From Gorillibacterium sp. (GTDB taxonomy: Bacteria > Bacillota > Bacilli > Paenibacillales > NBRC-103111): a stretch of 5,095 nucleotides of DNA. Every line of letters begins with the position of its first letter. Positions within the stretch are counted from its first letter, which is position 1. A program made the position numbers and the translations under genes. Shown here piece after piece: positions 1 to 5,095 of the stretch. Below the pieces are notes generated by a model, which was given only the letters and a program-made list of their open reading frames with translations, searched no databases and was not told where the DNA came from. The stretch covers positions 1 to 5,095 of the forward strand of contig JAIMBU010000298.1 in NCBI GenBank assembly GCA_023511325.1. The letters run 5' to 3'.

Positions 1-1035
1 CTCTATCGTTAGCTGGCCGATCTAATCTCTGGATTGATCATCCTTAACAGTGTCAAATTGTTGGTTTTTAACCTTCTTCATATGCTTCAAAATTCGGATG
101 ATCCGTACGTTCAGTGAGCGAGTAACCCAGACAATAATACAAGTAGGCAACAGAATGTTCAGAAGGGTACCCAGAATGATGAAATTCCGCGAGGGGCGCA
201 CTTCCTTGAATACTTCCTCATTTGGAATCATCGCTGCAATGCTCCATCCATTCAGATCATTAGACATCTTATAGGTGGTATTGAATTTGATCATGTCGTC
301 AGACGCAGTTACCGTAGCGAATGGCACCGAGCTCTGCCGAATATTCACATTCGGGTCCGTCGTATACTCAATTTCTCCCTTAGTGTTTAGCAGGTAAACA
401 TTCCCCTGCAGGTTCAAATTATTAAAGATTTGTCCGATGGAAGGCATTTTCATATCAATTTTAAGGATTTTCAGATAATTATTAGTCGAGTAAAAGGAGT
501 CCATCCGGCGAATGATGCTGAATGTTTTCAGAGTCTGGTCGGTGCCTGTCCGCACGATCATGGGCAGAGACAACCGATTATTTACAACCTGCTGGTACCA
601 CTCCTTTTCCTTTACCTTATCGTCAATCACAATAACCCCACCAGAGGATAATAAGGTTGGATTGTCCACATAGATTGTGATCTCCCCCACCGAGATATAA
701 ACCGGACTGTATGCGTTTAGGATTCGCCGGAGGTAGGAGTCATAAGCCCCAATATACGTAACCGGAAGGGTATATTCCGTATCAATAATTTCATTCAGAA
801 TGTGGTCCGTATAGAATAAAGCTGAGATTTCCATCGTCCCTTCCACTTCCTTGGCGAACTCATTCTTCACTTGTTCAATGGCAAGGGTTATATCATCCAT
901 ACGTTGATTTTTCATATTATTAGTCGTCATATCGTAGAAAATAAAGCTAATGATCAAGATTGGGACAAAGACGCATAAGAAGTAAATGACCAGCATTTTA
1001 TCCCGTAAACGAATATTATTCAGACTAGGTCTCAT
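1..1035 (-). pseudogene. YesM-like sensor histidine kinase, N-terminal part; frame broken by an in-frame TAG and cut by the window edge
   Basis: This is the sensor half of a two-component system, anchored in the cytoplasmic membrane. The readable product has 337 residues. Helix TM1 is at about 14-34. An extracellular region of about 245 residues follows, with the layout of the dCache-type sensor domains of YesM-like kinases (for example the 'KEKEWYQQV' segment near the middle and 'NGWSIAAMIP' near the end). TM2 is at about 284-305, then a HAMP linker starts. The frame stops at TAG (22-24) directly after Ser-Arg-Asp. The next codons in the same frame read I-G-Q-L-T-I-E to base 1, which is what follows the Glu in the HAMP motif D-E-I-G. 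A single GAG-to-TAG change explains this. The dimerisation/phosphoacceptor and ATPase domains would lie beyond the window. The start ATG (1035) overlaps the regulator's stop as ATGA and has a GAGAGG ribosome binding site 8 nt upstream. As it stands, the product would be a membrane receptor fragment without kinase activity. A sequencing error is the main alternative. Confidence 0.8.
22..24 (-). other. In-frame amber codon replacing the conserved HAMP Glu (codon 338)
   Basis: On the minus strand the codons run AGA GAT TAG ATC GGC CAG CTA ACG ATA GAG, giving S-R-D-stop-I-G-Q-L-T-I-E when the preceding TCC is included. HAMP domains of YesM-type kinases usually read D-E-I-G-x-L at this point. The stop therefore sits on one conserved position with no shift of frame on either side. 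A G-to-T transversion in GAG is the simplest cause, and a base-call error would look the same. Confidence 0.85.
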
Positions 1036-2624
1036 GTATCTGTCCTCTCGGACTTCGTCAAGCCGTTTCGATATTCGCTTGGGGTCGTACCTTCCAACCT
1101 CTCAAACTTGGTAACAAAGTAGTCTCTATTGTTATATCCTACTCGTTCAGCCACTTCATAAATCCATAGATCCGTCTGCCGCAATAGCCTTTTAGCCTCG
1201 TTAATCCTCAGTTGCTGTAAGAAGTCGTTAAAATACAGCCCATAGGTTTTCTTGAAAAGCTGTCCTAAATAAACCGGATTAATATAAAACAAGGCGGCAA
1301 TGGATTTAAGACTGATCATCTCCTGATAGTGAGCTTCTATGTGGGAACGAATTTTCTGAATATCCCCGCTTTGCTGCTTTTTGCGGAGATCAGCAATATA
1401 CCGCCCACTCTCCTCTGCAAACGATGTGAAAATGCTTCTTAACTCACTAAGCGAGAGATTCAAGTCATGCCAGTCCAAGAGCATCCCTAATGTTGAAATT
1501 TCATGCTCATTGCCGTCCATTTCATGAATGATTTTAACAATGATAGTCACACATTGGTGAATATTCATTTTCACTGCTTCTGGTGCATAACGCTTGTCAC
1601 GAAAGGTAGCAAATATCTGCCCAATGGTATTCTTCAGCTTTTCAGACGCCATTTCCTCAATCTGTTCTGCCAATTGGCTATAAAGCTTATCGTCCAGACT
1701 AATATATTGAAGCGCCTGCATGGGCCTACCATCATGAATAACGATGCCCATGTCATCATGCACATATTTGTATTGGAGTGCTTCCTTAGCACTTCGATAG
1801 GAATCACGGATGTCTGCTAAACACCCAACCTTACTTCCAGCATACAAGAAAATTCTACAGTCACATTCGCTCTTTAGTTGTTGGAGTAGGGATTCTGCAA
1901 ATGTCATGATCTCTCCTTGGAAAGGTTGCAGAGTGCTGTCCGGAACGATGAATCCAATGCGGTTGCGATGCTCATGTAAATAAAAGGGCTGCTCTCCCCC
2001 TGTGACCCGCTGGAGATTCCGTTGCAAGATTTCTTTAAACTTTGATAGGCTGAGAGACGTTTCACCTTTACACGAAAGATGAACATCATTCATCTCAGCA
2101 AACATATAATACAGACCGTTCTCTTGTTTCAGCATTAGTCGTTCTTCCCATTCAGCTAAGAAAGCATCGTCTGGATTATCGAGTATGAGTGTTTCAATCA
2201 TCGCACCCGTCAATAAGTTATTCTTCAGACTATTGTCCGCTCGATCACGTGTTAACTTATAGCTTAATCCTTGAAGTGTTTCGGTAAAATGAAGCTCATC
2301 GATCGGTTTAAGAATGAAATCATGGACACCATATCTCACTGCCCTTTGAGCATAATTAAAATCATCATAGCCACTGAGAATAATAAATACGGGATTGGCG
2401 ACCCTTCCCTCGGTTACCCTGCGGATAAGCTCAAGACCATCAAGTACAGGCATACGAATGTCCGTAACGACTAATTCCGGCTGAATCCTCCTAATCACTT
2501 CCAACGCATCTTCGCCATTATCTGCCTCTTCTACAACTTGAAATCCACAGGCTTCCCAGTCAATCAACTTCATTAACCCTTTGCGGGTAAACATTTCATC
2601 ATCTACTAAAATGACTTTAAACAT
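1032..2624 (-). CDS. YesN-like two-component response regulator (receiver, GGDEF_2-like middle, AraC-type DNA binding)
   Basis: This is a cytoplasmic transcription regulator of 530 residues, the usual length for the YesN group. The receiver domain (about 1-120) has the acidic pocket D8/D9, phosphoacceptor D55 in 'VTDIRMP', the switch residue S84 in 'ILSGYDDF', and K106 in 'LKP'. All key residues are present, so it should be phosphorylatable. The middle (about 170-300) ends with 'YRSAKEAL', a signature of the degenerate GGDEF_2-like module of these regulators. The C-terminus holds two helix-turn-helix units, about 438-459 and 488-509, closing with 'TPSEYR' as in AraC/XylS proteins. ATG 2624 is the only sensible start: AGGGGAG lies 6 nt upstream, and an in-frame TGA (2655-2657) precedes it. 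It is the first gene of an operon, and its stop overlaps the sensor kinase start as ATGA. Family members commonly control sugar or polysaccharide uptake genes; the target here is not visible. Because the partner kinase is interrupted, this regulator may lack its normal input. Confidence 0.93.
   Translation of the reverse strand: MFKVILVDDEMFTRKGLMKLIDWEACGFQVVEEADNGEDALEVIRRIQPELVVTDIRMPVLDGLELIRRVTEGRVANPVFIILSGYDDFNYAQRAVRYGVHDFILKPIDELHFTETLQGLSYKLTRDRADNSLKNNLLTGAMIETLILDNPDDAFLAEWEERLMLKQENGLYYMFAEMNDVHLSCKGETSLSLSKFKEILQRNLQRVTGGEQPFYLHEHRNRIGFIVPDSTLQPFQGEIMTFAESLLQQLKSECDCRIFLYAGSKVGCLADIRDSYRSAKEALQYKYVHDDMGIVIHDGRPMQALQYISLDDKLYSQLAEQIEEMASEKLKNTIGQIFATFRDKRYAPEAVKMNIHQCVTIIVKIIHEMDGNEHEISTLGMLLDWHDLNLSLSELRSIFTSFAEESGRYIADLRKKQQSGDIQKIRSHIEAHYQEMISLKSIAALFYINPVYLGQLFKKTYGLYFNDFLQQLRINEAKRLLRQTDLWIYEVAERVGYNNRDYFVTKFERLEGTTPSEYRNGLTKSERTDT
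1044..1049 (-). promoter_or_regulatory. Ribosome binding site of the sensor kinase, inside the regulator gene
   Basis: GAGAGG on the minus strand lies 8 nt before the kinase ATG, within the last codons of the regulator. Together with the ATGA overlap (1032-1035) it suggests coupled translation of the two proteins and supports the chosen kinase start. Confidence 0.65.
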
Positions 2625-2630
2625 AGTAAG

Positions 2631-2637
2631 CTCCCCT
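2631..2637 (-). promoter_or_regulatory. Strong ribosome binding site of the response regulator
   Basis: AGGGGAG with a 6-nt spacer before ATG 2624. It fixes the start of the regulator, together with the in-frame stop 11 codons upstream. Confidence 0.75.
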
Positions 2638-2682
2638 CTACATATTTTGCCGCATCAGGTTATTAAAGCACTTACATTGTTA

Positions 2683-2711
2683 ATTGTTCCTTTTCCTAGT
2701 AAATATGTCAC
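2683..2711 (-). promoter_or_regulatory. Candidate sigma-A promoter of the two-component operon
   Basis: The minus strand has GTGACA (2706-2711; 5 of 6 matches to TTGACA), a 17-nt spacer, and AACAAT (2683-2688; 4 of 6 matches to TATAAT). Transcription would start near 2676, leaving a leader of about 50 nt that contains the strong ribosome binding site. The -10 match is weak, so the promoter may need an activator, or the real one may lie elsewhere in the gap. An imperfect inverted repeat covers its -35 box. Confidence 0.35.
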
Positions 2712-2740
2712 GCCCTATATTTAATCATTAGGCGTTATTT
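2701..2740. repeat. Imperfect inverted repeat over the -35 region, possible operator
   Basis: The plus strand has ACGCC-C-TA (2710-2717) facing TAGGCGT (2729-2735), which match apart from one extra C. Outside these, AAATA (2701-2705) faces TATTT (2736-2740). The element is AT-rich between the arms and overlaps the candidate -35 box. It could bind a regulator, perhaps the YesN-like protein itself, but no binding consensus is available to confirm that. Confidence 0.3.
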
Positions 2741-2759
2741 CCTCAGGTCTGGAATTTTC

Positions 2760-2793
2760 CGCCCGCTCCCTAGCGATAACACACAAGCGGGCG
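2760..2793. repeat. GC-rich 8-bp inverted repeat between terminator and promoter
   Basis: CGCCCGCT (2760-2767) is perfectly complementary to AGCGGGCG (2786-2793), with an 18-nt loop. The loop contains another AGCG (2772-2775) that can pair with the same CGCT in a smaller hairpin. Neither flank has a T-run, so it is not a canonical terminator on its own. It lies just past the acetyltransferase terminator, and its function is unknown. Confidence 0.45.
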
Positions 2794-2797
2794 CAAC

Positions 2798-2829
2798 AAA
2801 AAAGAGACACCGACATTCCGGTATCCCTT
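2798..2829 (-). terminator. Intrinsic terminator of the acetyltransferase gene
   Basis: On the minus strand, AAGGGATACCG pairs with CGGTGTCTCTT around a 6-nt loop (GAATGT). The stem is 11 bp with two G-U wobbles. The distal arm runs directly into six T residues (complement of 2798-2803). It begins about 45 nt after the acetyltransferase stop codon and separates that unit from the two-component operon. Confidence 0.82.
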
Positions 2830-2873
2830 CTCGACTAGCTAGCTTCTCATGTGCGGTGGCGTCAATCTGCACC

Positions 2874-3665
2874 TTATCTATAAAAACCCCATTGTTCATC
2901 AATGCCGAAAGACGTCTTAGCTACCTTGTTTAAGGCTACGCTATCCTCAAGCTGAGCAGTGCGGACAATATTCGCTCCCTCATAGAATTTTAACACCGTG
3001 CTGTCCAGTGCGATATGGCCGTTATCGTCGAAAATAGATAGTCTGGTCTTTTGATGAAAGGGGGAATCCGGGTGCTTCTCACAGTAAAACGAAGCCATGA
3101 TATAATCGATATCCAACTGCGGCTCTTCTGTAAAGGCGTATAGTCGCACCCAGTCTTTGCCGGCTTCTTTTTGCCATAGCATCCAGCCCCAGGCCTCTTC
3201 CTTGGTGAATCTGTACTGTGAGATTCCGTCGGTCTGAATTTCATCTACCGTAAGCCTTAAAGCCTTGCGTGGAGATTCGATGCGCACCCCTACATCACAC
3301 AAATACGCTTGACCCTCCGCCTCTGCTTTTAAGACGCGATGCCGGCGCTTTTGAATATCCTCGTAGCCGATAAAATAGCGCGATGCATAGTTGGTTACCT
3401 GAAACCCGATGGTTTTTAAGAGTTCACTATATAAACCGTTCAATTCAAAGCAGTAGCCGCCCCGATGACGGGTAATAATCTTGGCAAACAAGTCCTCTGG
3501 CTCCAGTGAAAGCGCAATACCGTGTAGAATATCGTAGTTCTCATAGGGAATATGCTTGAGGTGTGCAGCCTGTAATAACGTAAGCGTTGTACTGTCCGTA
3601 TGGATTGGTGCCGTTATCTTGAGTCTGGTGAGATAGTCTTGTAATTGACTGGGGGTAAAAACCAT
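2874..3665 (-). CDS. Arylamine N-acetyltransferase family protein (NAT)
   Basis: A cytoplasmic enzyme of 263 residues, within the usual NAT range of about 250-290. NATs move an acetyl group from acetyl-CoA via a cysteine to arylamines, hydrazines or aryl hydroxylamines. The Cys-His-Asp triad is readable: C72 in 'RGGYCFELN', H109 in 'RRHRVL' and D124 in 'LCDVG'. The N-terminal 'HLKHIPYENYD' (residues 35-45) is also a family hallmark. After the Asp, the protein reads V-G-V-R-I-E-S-P rather than the common V-G-F-G-G, a variation I associate with Bacillus/Paenibacillus members of the family, so the true substrate is uncertain. The ATG at 3665 is the only start after an in-frame TAG (3684-3686). 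GAGAGAGG precedes it with a somewhat long 11-nt spacer. It appears monocistronic, with its own promoter upstream and a terminator downstream. Possible roles are detoxification or tailoring of an aromatic amine; neither neighbour identifies a substrate. Confidence 0.9.
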   Translation of the reverse strand: MVFTPSQLQDYLTRLKITAPIHTDSTTLTLLQAAHLKHIPYENYDILHGIALSLEPEDLFAKIITRHRGGYCFELNGLYSELLKTIGFQVTNYASRYFIGYEDIQKRRHRVLKAEAEGQAYLCDVGVRIESPRKALRLTVDEIQTDGISQYRFTKEEAWGWMLWQKEAGKDWVRLYAFTEEPQLDIDYIMASFYCEKHPDSPFHQKTRLSIFDDNGHIALDSTVLKFYEGANIVRTAQLEDSVALNKVAKTSFGIDEQWGFYR

Positions 3666-3676
3666 ACGAGCTTCAT

Positions 3677-3684
3677 CCTCTCTC
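3677..3684 (-). promoter_or_regulatory. Ribosome binding site of the acetyltransferase
   Basis: GAGAGAGG lies 11 nt before ATG 3665, at the long end of usual spacing. A closer ATG (first base 3676) directly abuts the GAGAGAGG and is out of frame, so it is not the start. Confidence 0.55.
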
Positions 3685-3735
3685 TATATAGGTTTGCATC
3701 CTCTTCGCGGTTATCCACTCGGACATATTTTGTTT

Positions 3736-3764
3736 AGTATAGTACCAACCGCCGCCTCCGCCAA
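3736..3764 (-). promoter_or_regulatory. Sigma-A type promoter of the acetyltransferase gene
   Basis: The minus strand carries TTGGCG (3759-3764; 4 of 6), exactly 17 nt, then TATACT (3736-3741; 5 of 6). An AT-rich stretch (about 3765-3805) lies upstream of the -35 box. The predicted start near 3729 gives a leader of about 64 nt. This promoter lies downstream of the exporter's hairpin, so the enzyme can be expressed independently of the exporter. Confidence 0.6.
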
Positions 3765-3814
3765 TCTTTATTTTCCGGACTTATATGTAAAATGATATTG
3801 ATTAACGACGCAGG

Positions 3815-3858
3815 CAACGATAGCAGGATCATCACATGCGATGATCCTGCTATCGTTG
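3815..3858 (-). terminator. Perfect 19-bp hairpin after the exporter gene; likely transcript end or stabiliser, without a U-tract
   Basis: The arms at 3815-3833 and 3840-3858 are perfectly complementary over 19 bp, with a 6-nt loop (ACATGC on the plus strand). The hairpin begins 27 nt after the exporter stop codon, where a terminator would be expected. However, on the minus strand it is followed by CCTGCGTCGT rather than a T-run, and the plus-strand side is not T-rich enough either. It may terminate weakly, stop 3' exonucleases, or be a dispersed palindromic repeat. The inverted repeat is certain; its role is not. Confidence 0.55.
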
Positions 3859-3885
3859 ATATTCTCCATACATCATCCGTTCTAT

Positions 3886-5095
3886 CTACGCCTTTTTCCT
3901 ATAGATGATCGTAATCAAAGCGGGTAGAAACAAAGGCAGATAAACCAGCATAAGTAAAAGCAAAGCGATGATGACAACAGTAGCTAGCTGCGTCAAGGTT
4001 AACAAACCGGAAGGATACATAGCGGCGAACGTCCCTGATAGAATCAAGACGGCAGACACAATGACGGCGCCTGTATGCTTCATGGCTGCTTGAATCGCCT
4101 GGCGAGGACCCTCTGCCTGATGCTCGCGATAGCGCATCATCAGGAAAATACTATAGTCCACACCCAACGCCACAATCATGATGAAGGAGAAGAACGGCGT
4201 GGTCCAGGTGAGCTCACTATGCTTGGTAAATGTTCGGAAGATAAGCTCTGTCATGGACAAGGAAGTATAGTAAGCAAGCAGAAGTGAGGCAATAATTGAA
4301 ACCGGAATCCAAAATGATCGGATGATCACAAAAAGTACGATTAGAATACCTGCGAGCATGATGATTGCTGTTTTCGCAAAATCACCTGTGCTCATTGTAT
4401 TCAAATCACTGTTCTGTGATGCTGTTCCTGCGACCCCGTAAGGCGCATGCTCAAACTCAGTGCCCTTAACAAGCTCGCTATACCTTTCCTTAATCTCGTT
4501 CATAATGGTTATGGCTTCATTCGAATAAGGGTCAACCGCTAGAATAATCGTCCATTTGGTCATATTCCTATCTTTAGACATATATTGATTCAATGACTCG
4601 GCGAATTCTGCTCCCGTCCGAACCTCCTCGGGAATAAAGAAGCTGTCCGCTGATTGAGTAGTTGCGATCTCACTCAGATAGTTCTCCGTACCCGCTAGAC
4701 CTGCGGATACCTGTGTCAGCCCGCTAACGCTATCACCCAAGCCTGCTTGAAGCTGACCGAAATTGGTCTCTAGGGTGTTGAGCCCATTATTCAACTCAAT
4801 TTGACCCTGCTGAATATCGCTTAATCCGCTAGACATTTGGGGCAATCCTGCGAGGACTTGCTTCTGCCCAACGCTGCTCCCAGCAATCCCGGCCTCCAGA
4901 TTGCCTGCACCTGCTTCTAGCTTCTCCACACCCTGCTGCAGCTTGCTCTGGCCTGTGCGAATTTGTTCCAGTCCTTCAGTGATTTTTGTCAGCTTCTCAT
5001 TGGTCGAGGCAAAAGCTTGATTTAATGCAGTAACACCCCCAGAGCTTTTACTCAATTGCTCACTTAAGCCGGCTGATGTCTGTTTTAAAGCAATG
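3886..5095 (-). CDS. MMPL/RND-family membrane exporter, C-terminal part (5' end beyond the window)
   Basis: The open frame runs without a stop through the right edge, so 403 codons of a larger protein are visible; family members are roughly 700-1100 residues. A TTG (5053-5055) in the frame is not credible as the start, because the frame continues upstream with the same repeat style (…K-Q-T-S-A-G-L-S-E-Q). The first about 150 residues (4640-5095) are a glycine/leucine-rich stretch with 'L-x-x-G' units about every 7 residues, probably an extracytoplasmic coiled-coil-like insert. Then come a short soluble region and five membrane helices, matching TM8-TM12 of the 12-helix MMPL fold. The helix with 'ALGVDYSIFLMMRY' (Asp codon at 4156-4158) carries the conserved Asp-Tyr pair of proton-driven MMPL transporters. 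The protein probably exports lipids or hydrophobic compounds, or confers resistance; the substrate cannot be read from sequence. It ends in 'YRKKA' at TAG 3886-3888 and is followed by a strong hairpin. Confidence 0.9.
   Translation of the reverse strand, partial: IALKQTSAGLSEQLSKSSGGVTALNQAFASTNEKLTKITEGLEQIRTGQSKLQQGVEKLEAGAGNLEAGIAGSSVGQKQVLAGLPQMSSGLSDIQQGQIELNNGLNTLETNFGQLQAGLGDSVSGLTQVSAGLAGTENYLSEIATTQSADSFFIPEEVRTGAEFAESLNQYMSKDRNMTKWTIILAVDPYSNEAITIMNEIKERYSELVKGTEFEHAPYGVAGTASQNSDLNTMSTGDFAKTAIIMLAGILIVLFVIIRSFWIPVSIIASLLLAYYTSLSMTELIFRTFTKHSELTWTTPFFSFIMIVALGVDYSIFLMMRYREHQAEGPRQAIQAAMKHTGAVIVSAVLILSGTFAAMYPSGLLTLTQLATVVIIALLLLMLVYLPLFLPALITIIYRKKA

Noticed and set aside
50..651. 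Plus-strand open frames (50-274 and 430-651) opposite the sensor kinase
   Set aside because: They lie antisense to well-conserved kinase codons, show no recognisable domain, and have no convincing ribosome binding site; they are shadows of the kinase frame.
1503..2474. Open frames opposite or out of frame within the regulator (1503-1820 plus, 1904-2089 minus, 2271-2474 plus)
   Set aside because: They are fully contained in the clear response regulator gene and have low-complexity, non-domain translations.
2834..2844. CTAGCTAGCT self-complementary stretch as a regulatory site
   Set aside because: A short simple palindrome with no context; expected by chance in a sequence of this size.
2990..3244. 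84-codon minus-strand frame inside the acetyltransferase gene
   Set aside because: It is a second frame of the NAT coding sequence; the NAT frame holds the catalytic triad and family motifs.
4075..4287. 70-codon plus-strand frame opposite the exporter helices
   Set aside because: It is antisense to the conserved G-V-D-Y membrane segment, with no supporting signals.
5053..5055. TTG as the start codon of the exporter
   Set aside because: The frame stays open to the window edge with the same repeat pattern, and the protein would lack half of the MMPL fold; the true start lies outside the window.
1..5095. A new defence, mobile or biosynthetic system
   Set aside because: The four genes belong to common families with ordinary signals; no recombinase, toxin-antitoxin pair, repeat array or cluster logic is visible.

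Overview
The window looks like chromosome from a low-to-mid-GC Firmicute of the Paenibacillaceae type. The reasons are a long YesN-type (receiver plus AraC) response regulator next to a YesM-type sensor kinase, strong AGGGGAG/GAGAGG ribosome binding sites, and a Bacillus/Paenibacillus-like arylamine N-acetyltransferase and MMPL exporter. This assignment is inferred from gene style; no rRNA or other taxonomic marker is present. All four genes lie on the minus strand, so they read from right to left.

From right to left: (1) about 5095-3886 is the C-terminal part of an MMPL/RND-family membrane exporter, cut by the window edge, followed by a perfect 19-bp inverted repeat (3815-3858). (2) An intergenic region holds a good sigma-A promoter (3736-3764) that starts an arylamine N-acetyltransferase gene (3665-2874), which ends at a canonical intrinsic terminator (2798-2829). 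(3) A 249-bp gap holds that terminator, a GC-rich inverted repeat, and the probable promoter/operator of the next unit. (4) A two-component operon follows: a 530-residue YesN-like response regulator (2624-1032) overlaps by four bases (ATGA) with a YesM-like dCache-HAMP sensor kinase gene (1035 to beyond base 1).

The main surprise is in the kinase. Its frame is interrupted by an in-frame TAG (22-24) exactly where the conserved Glu of the HAMP 'DEIG' motif should be. The same frame then continues with the expected I-G-Q-L-T-I-E up to the window edge. The sensor therefore appears to be a recent nonsense pseudogene (or carries a base error). It would be cut after the second membrane helix, before any catalytic domain, while its partner regulator looks intact.

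How the genes work together: the regulator/kinase pair should be one co-translated signalling unit, of the class that usually controls nearby sugar-uptake or polysaccharide genes. Its targets are not visible here. The acetyltransferase and the exporter have their own signals and no demonstrable link to the two-component system. I found no tRNA, rRNA, CRISPR array, insertion sequence or obviously new multi-gene system.
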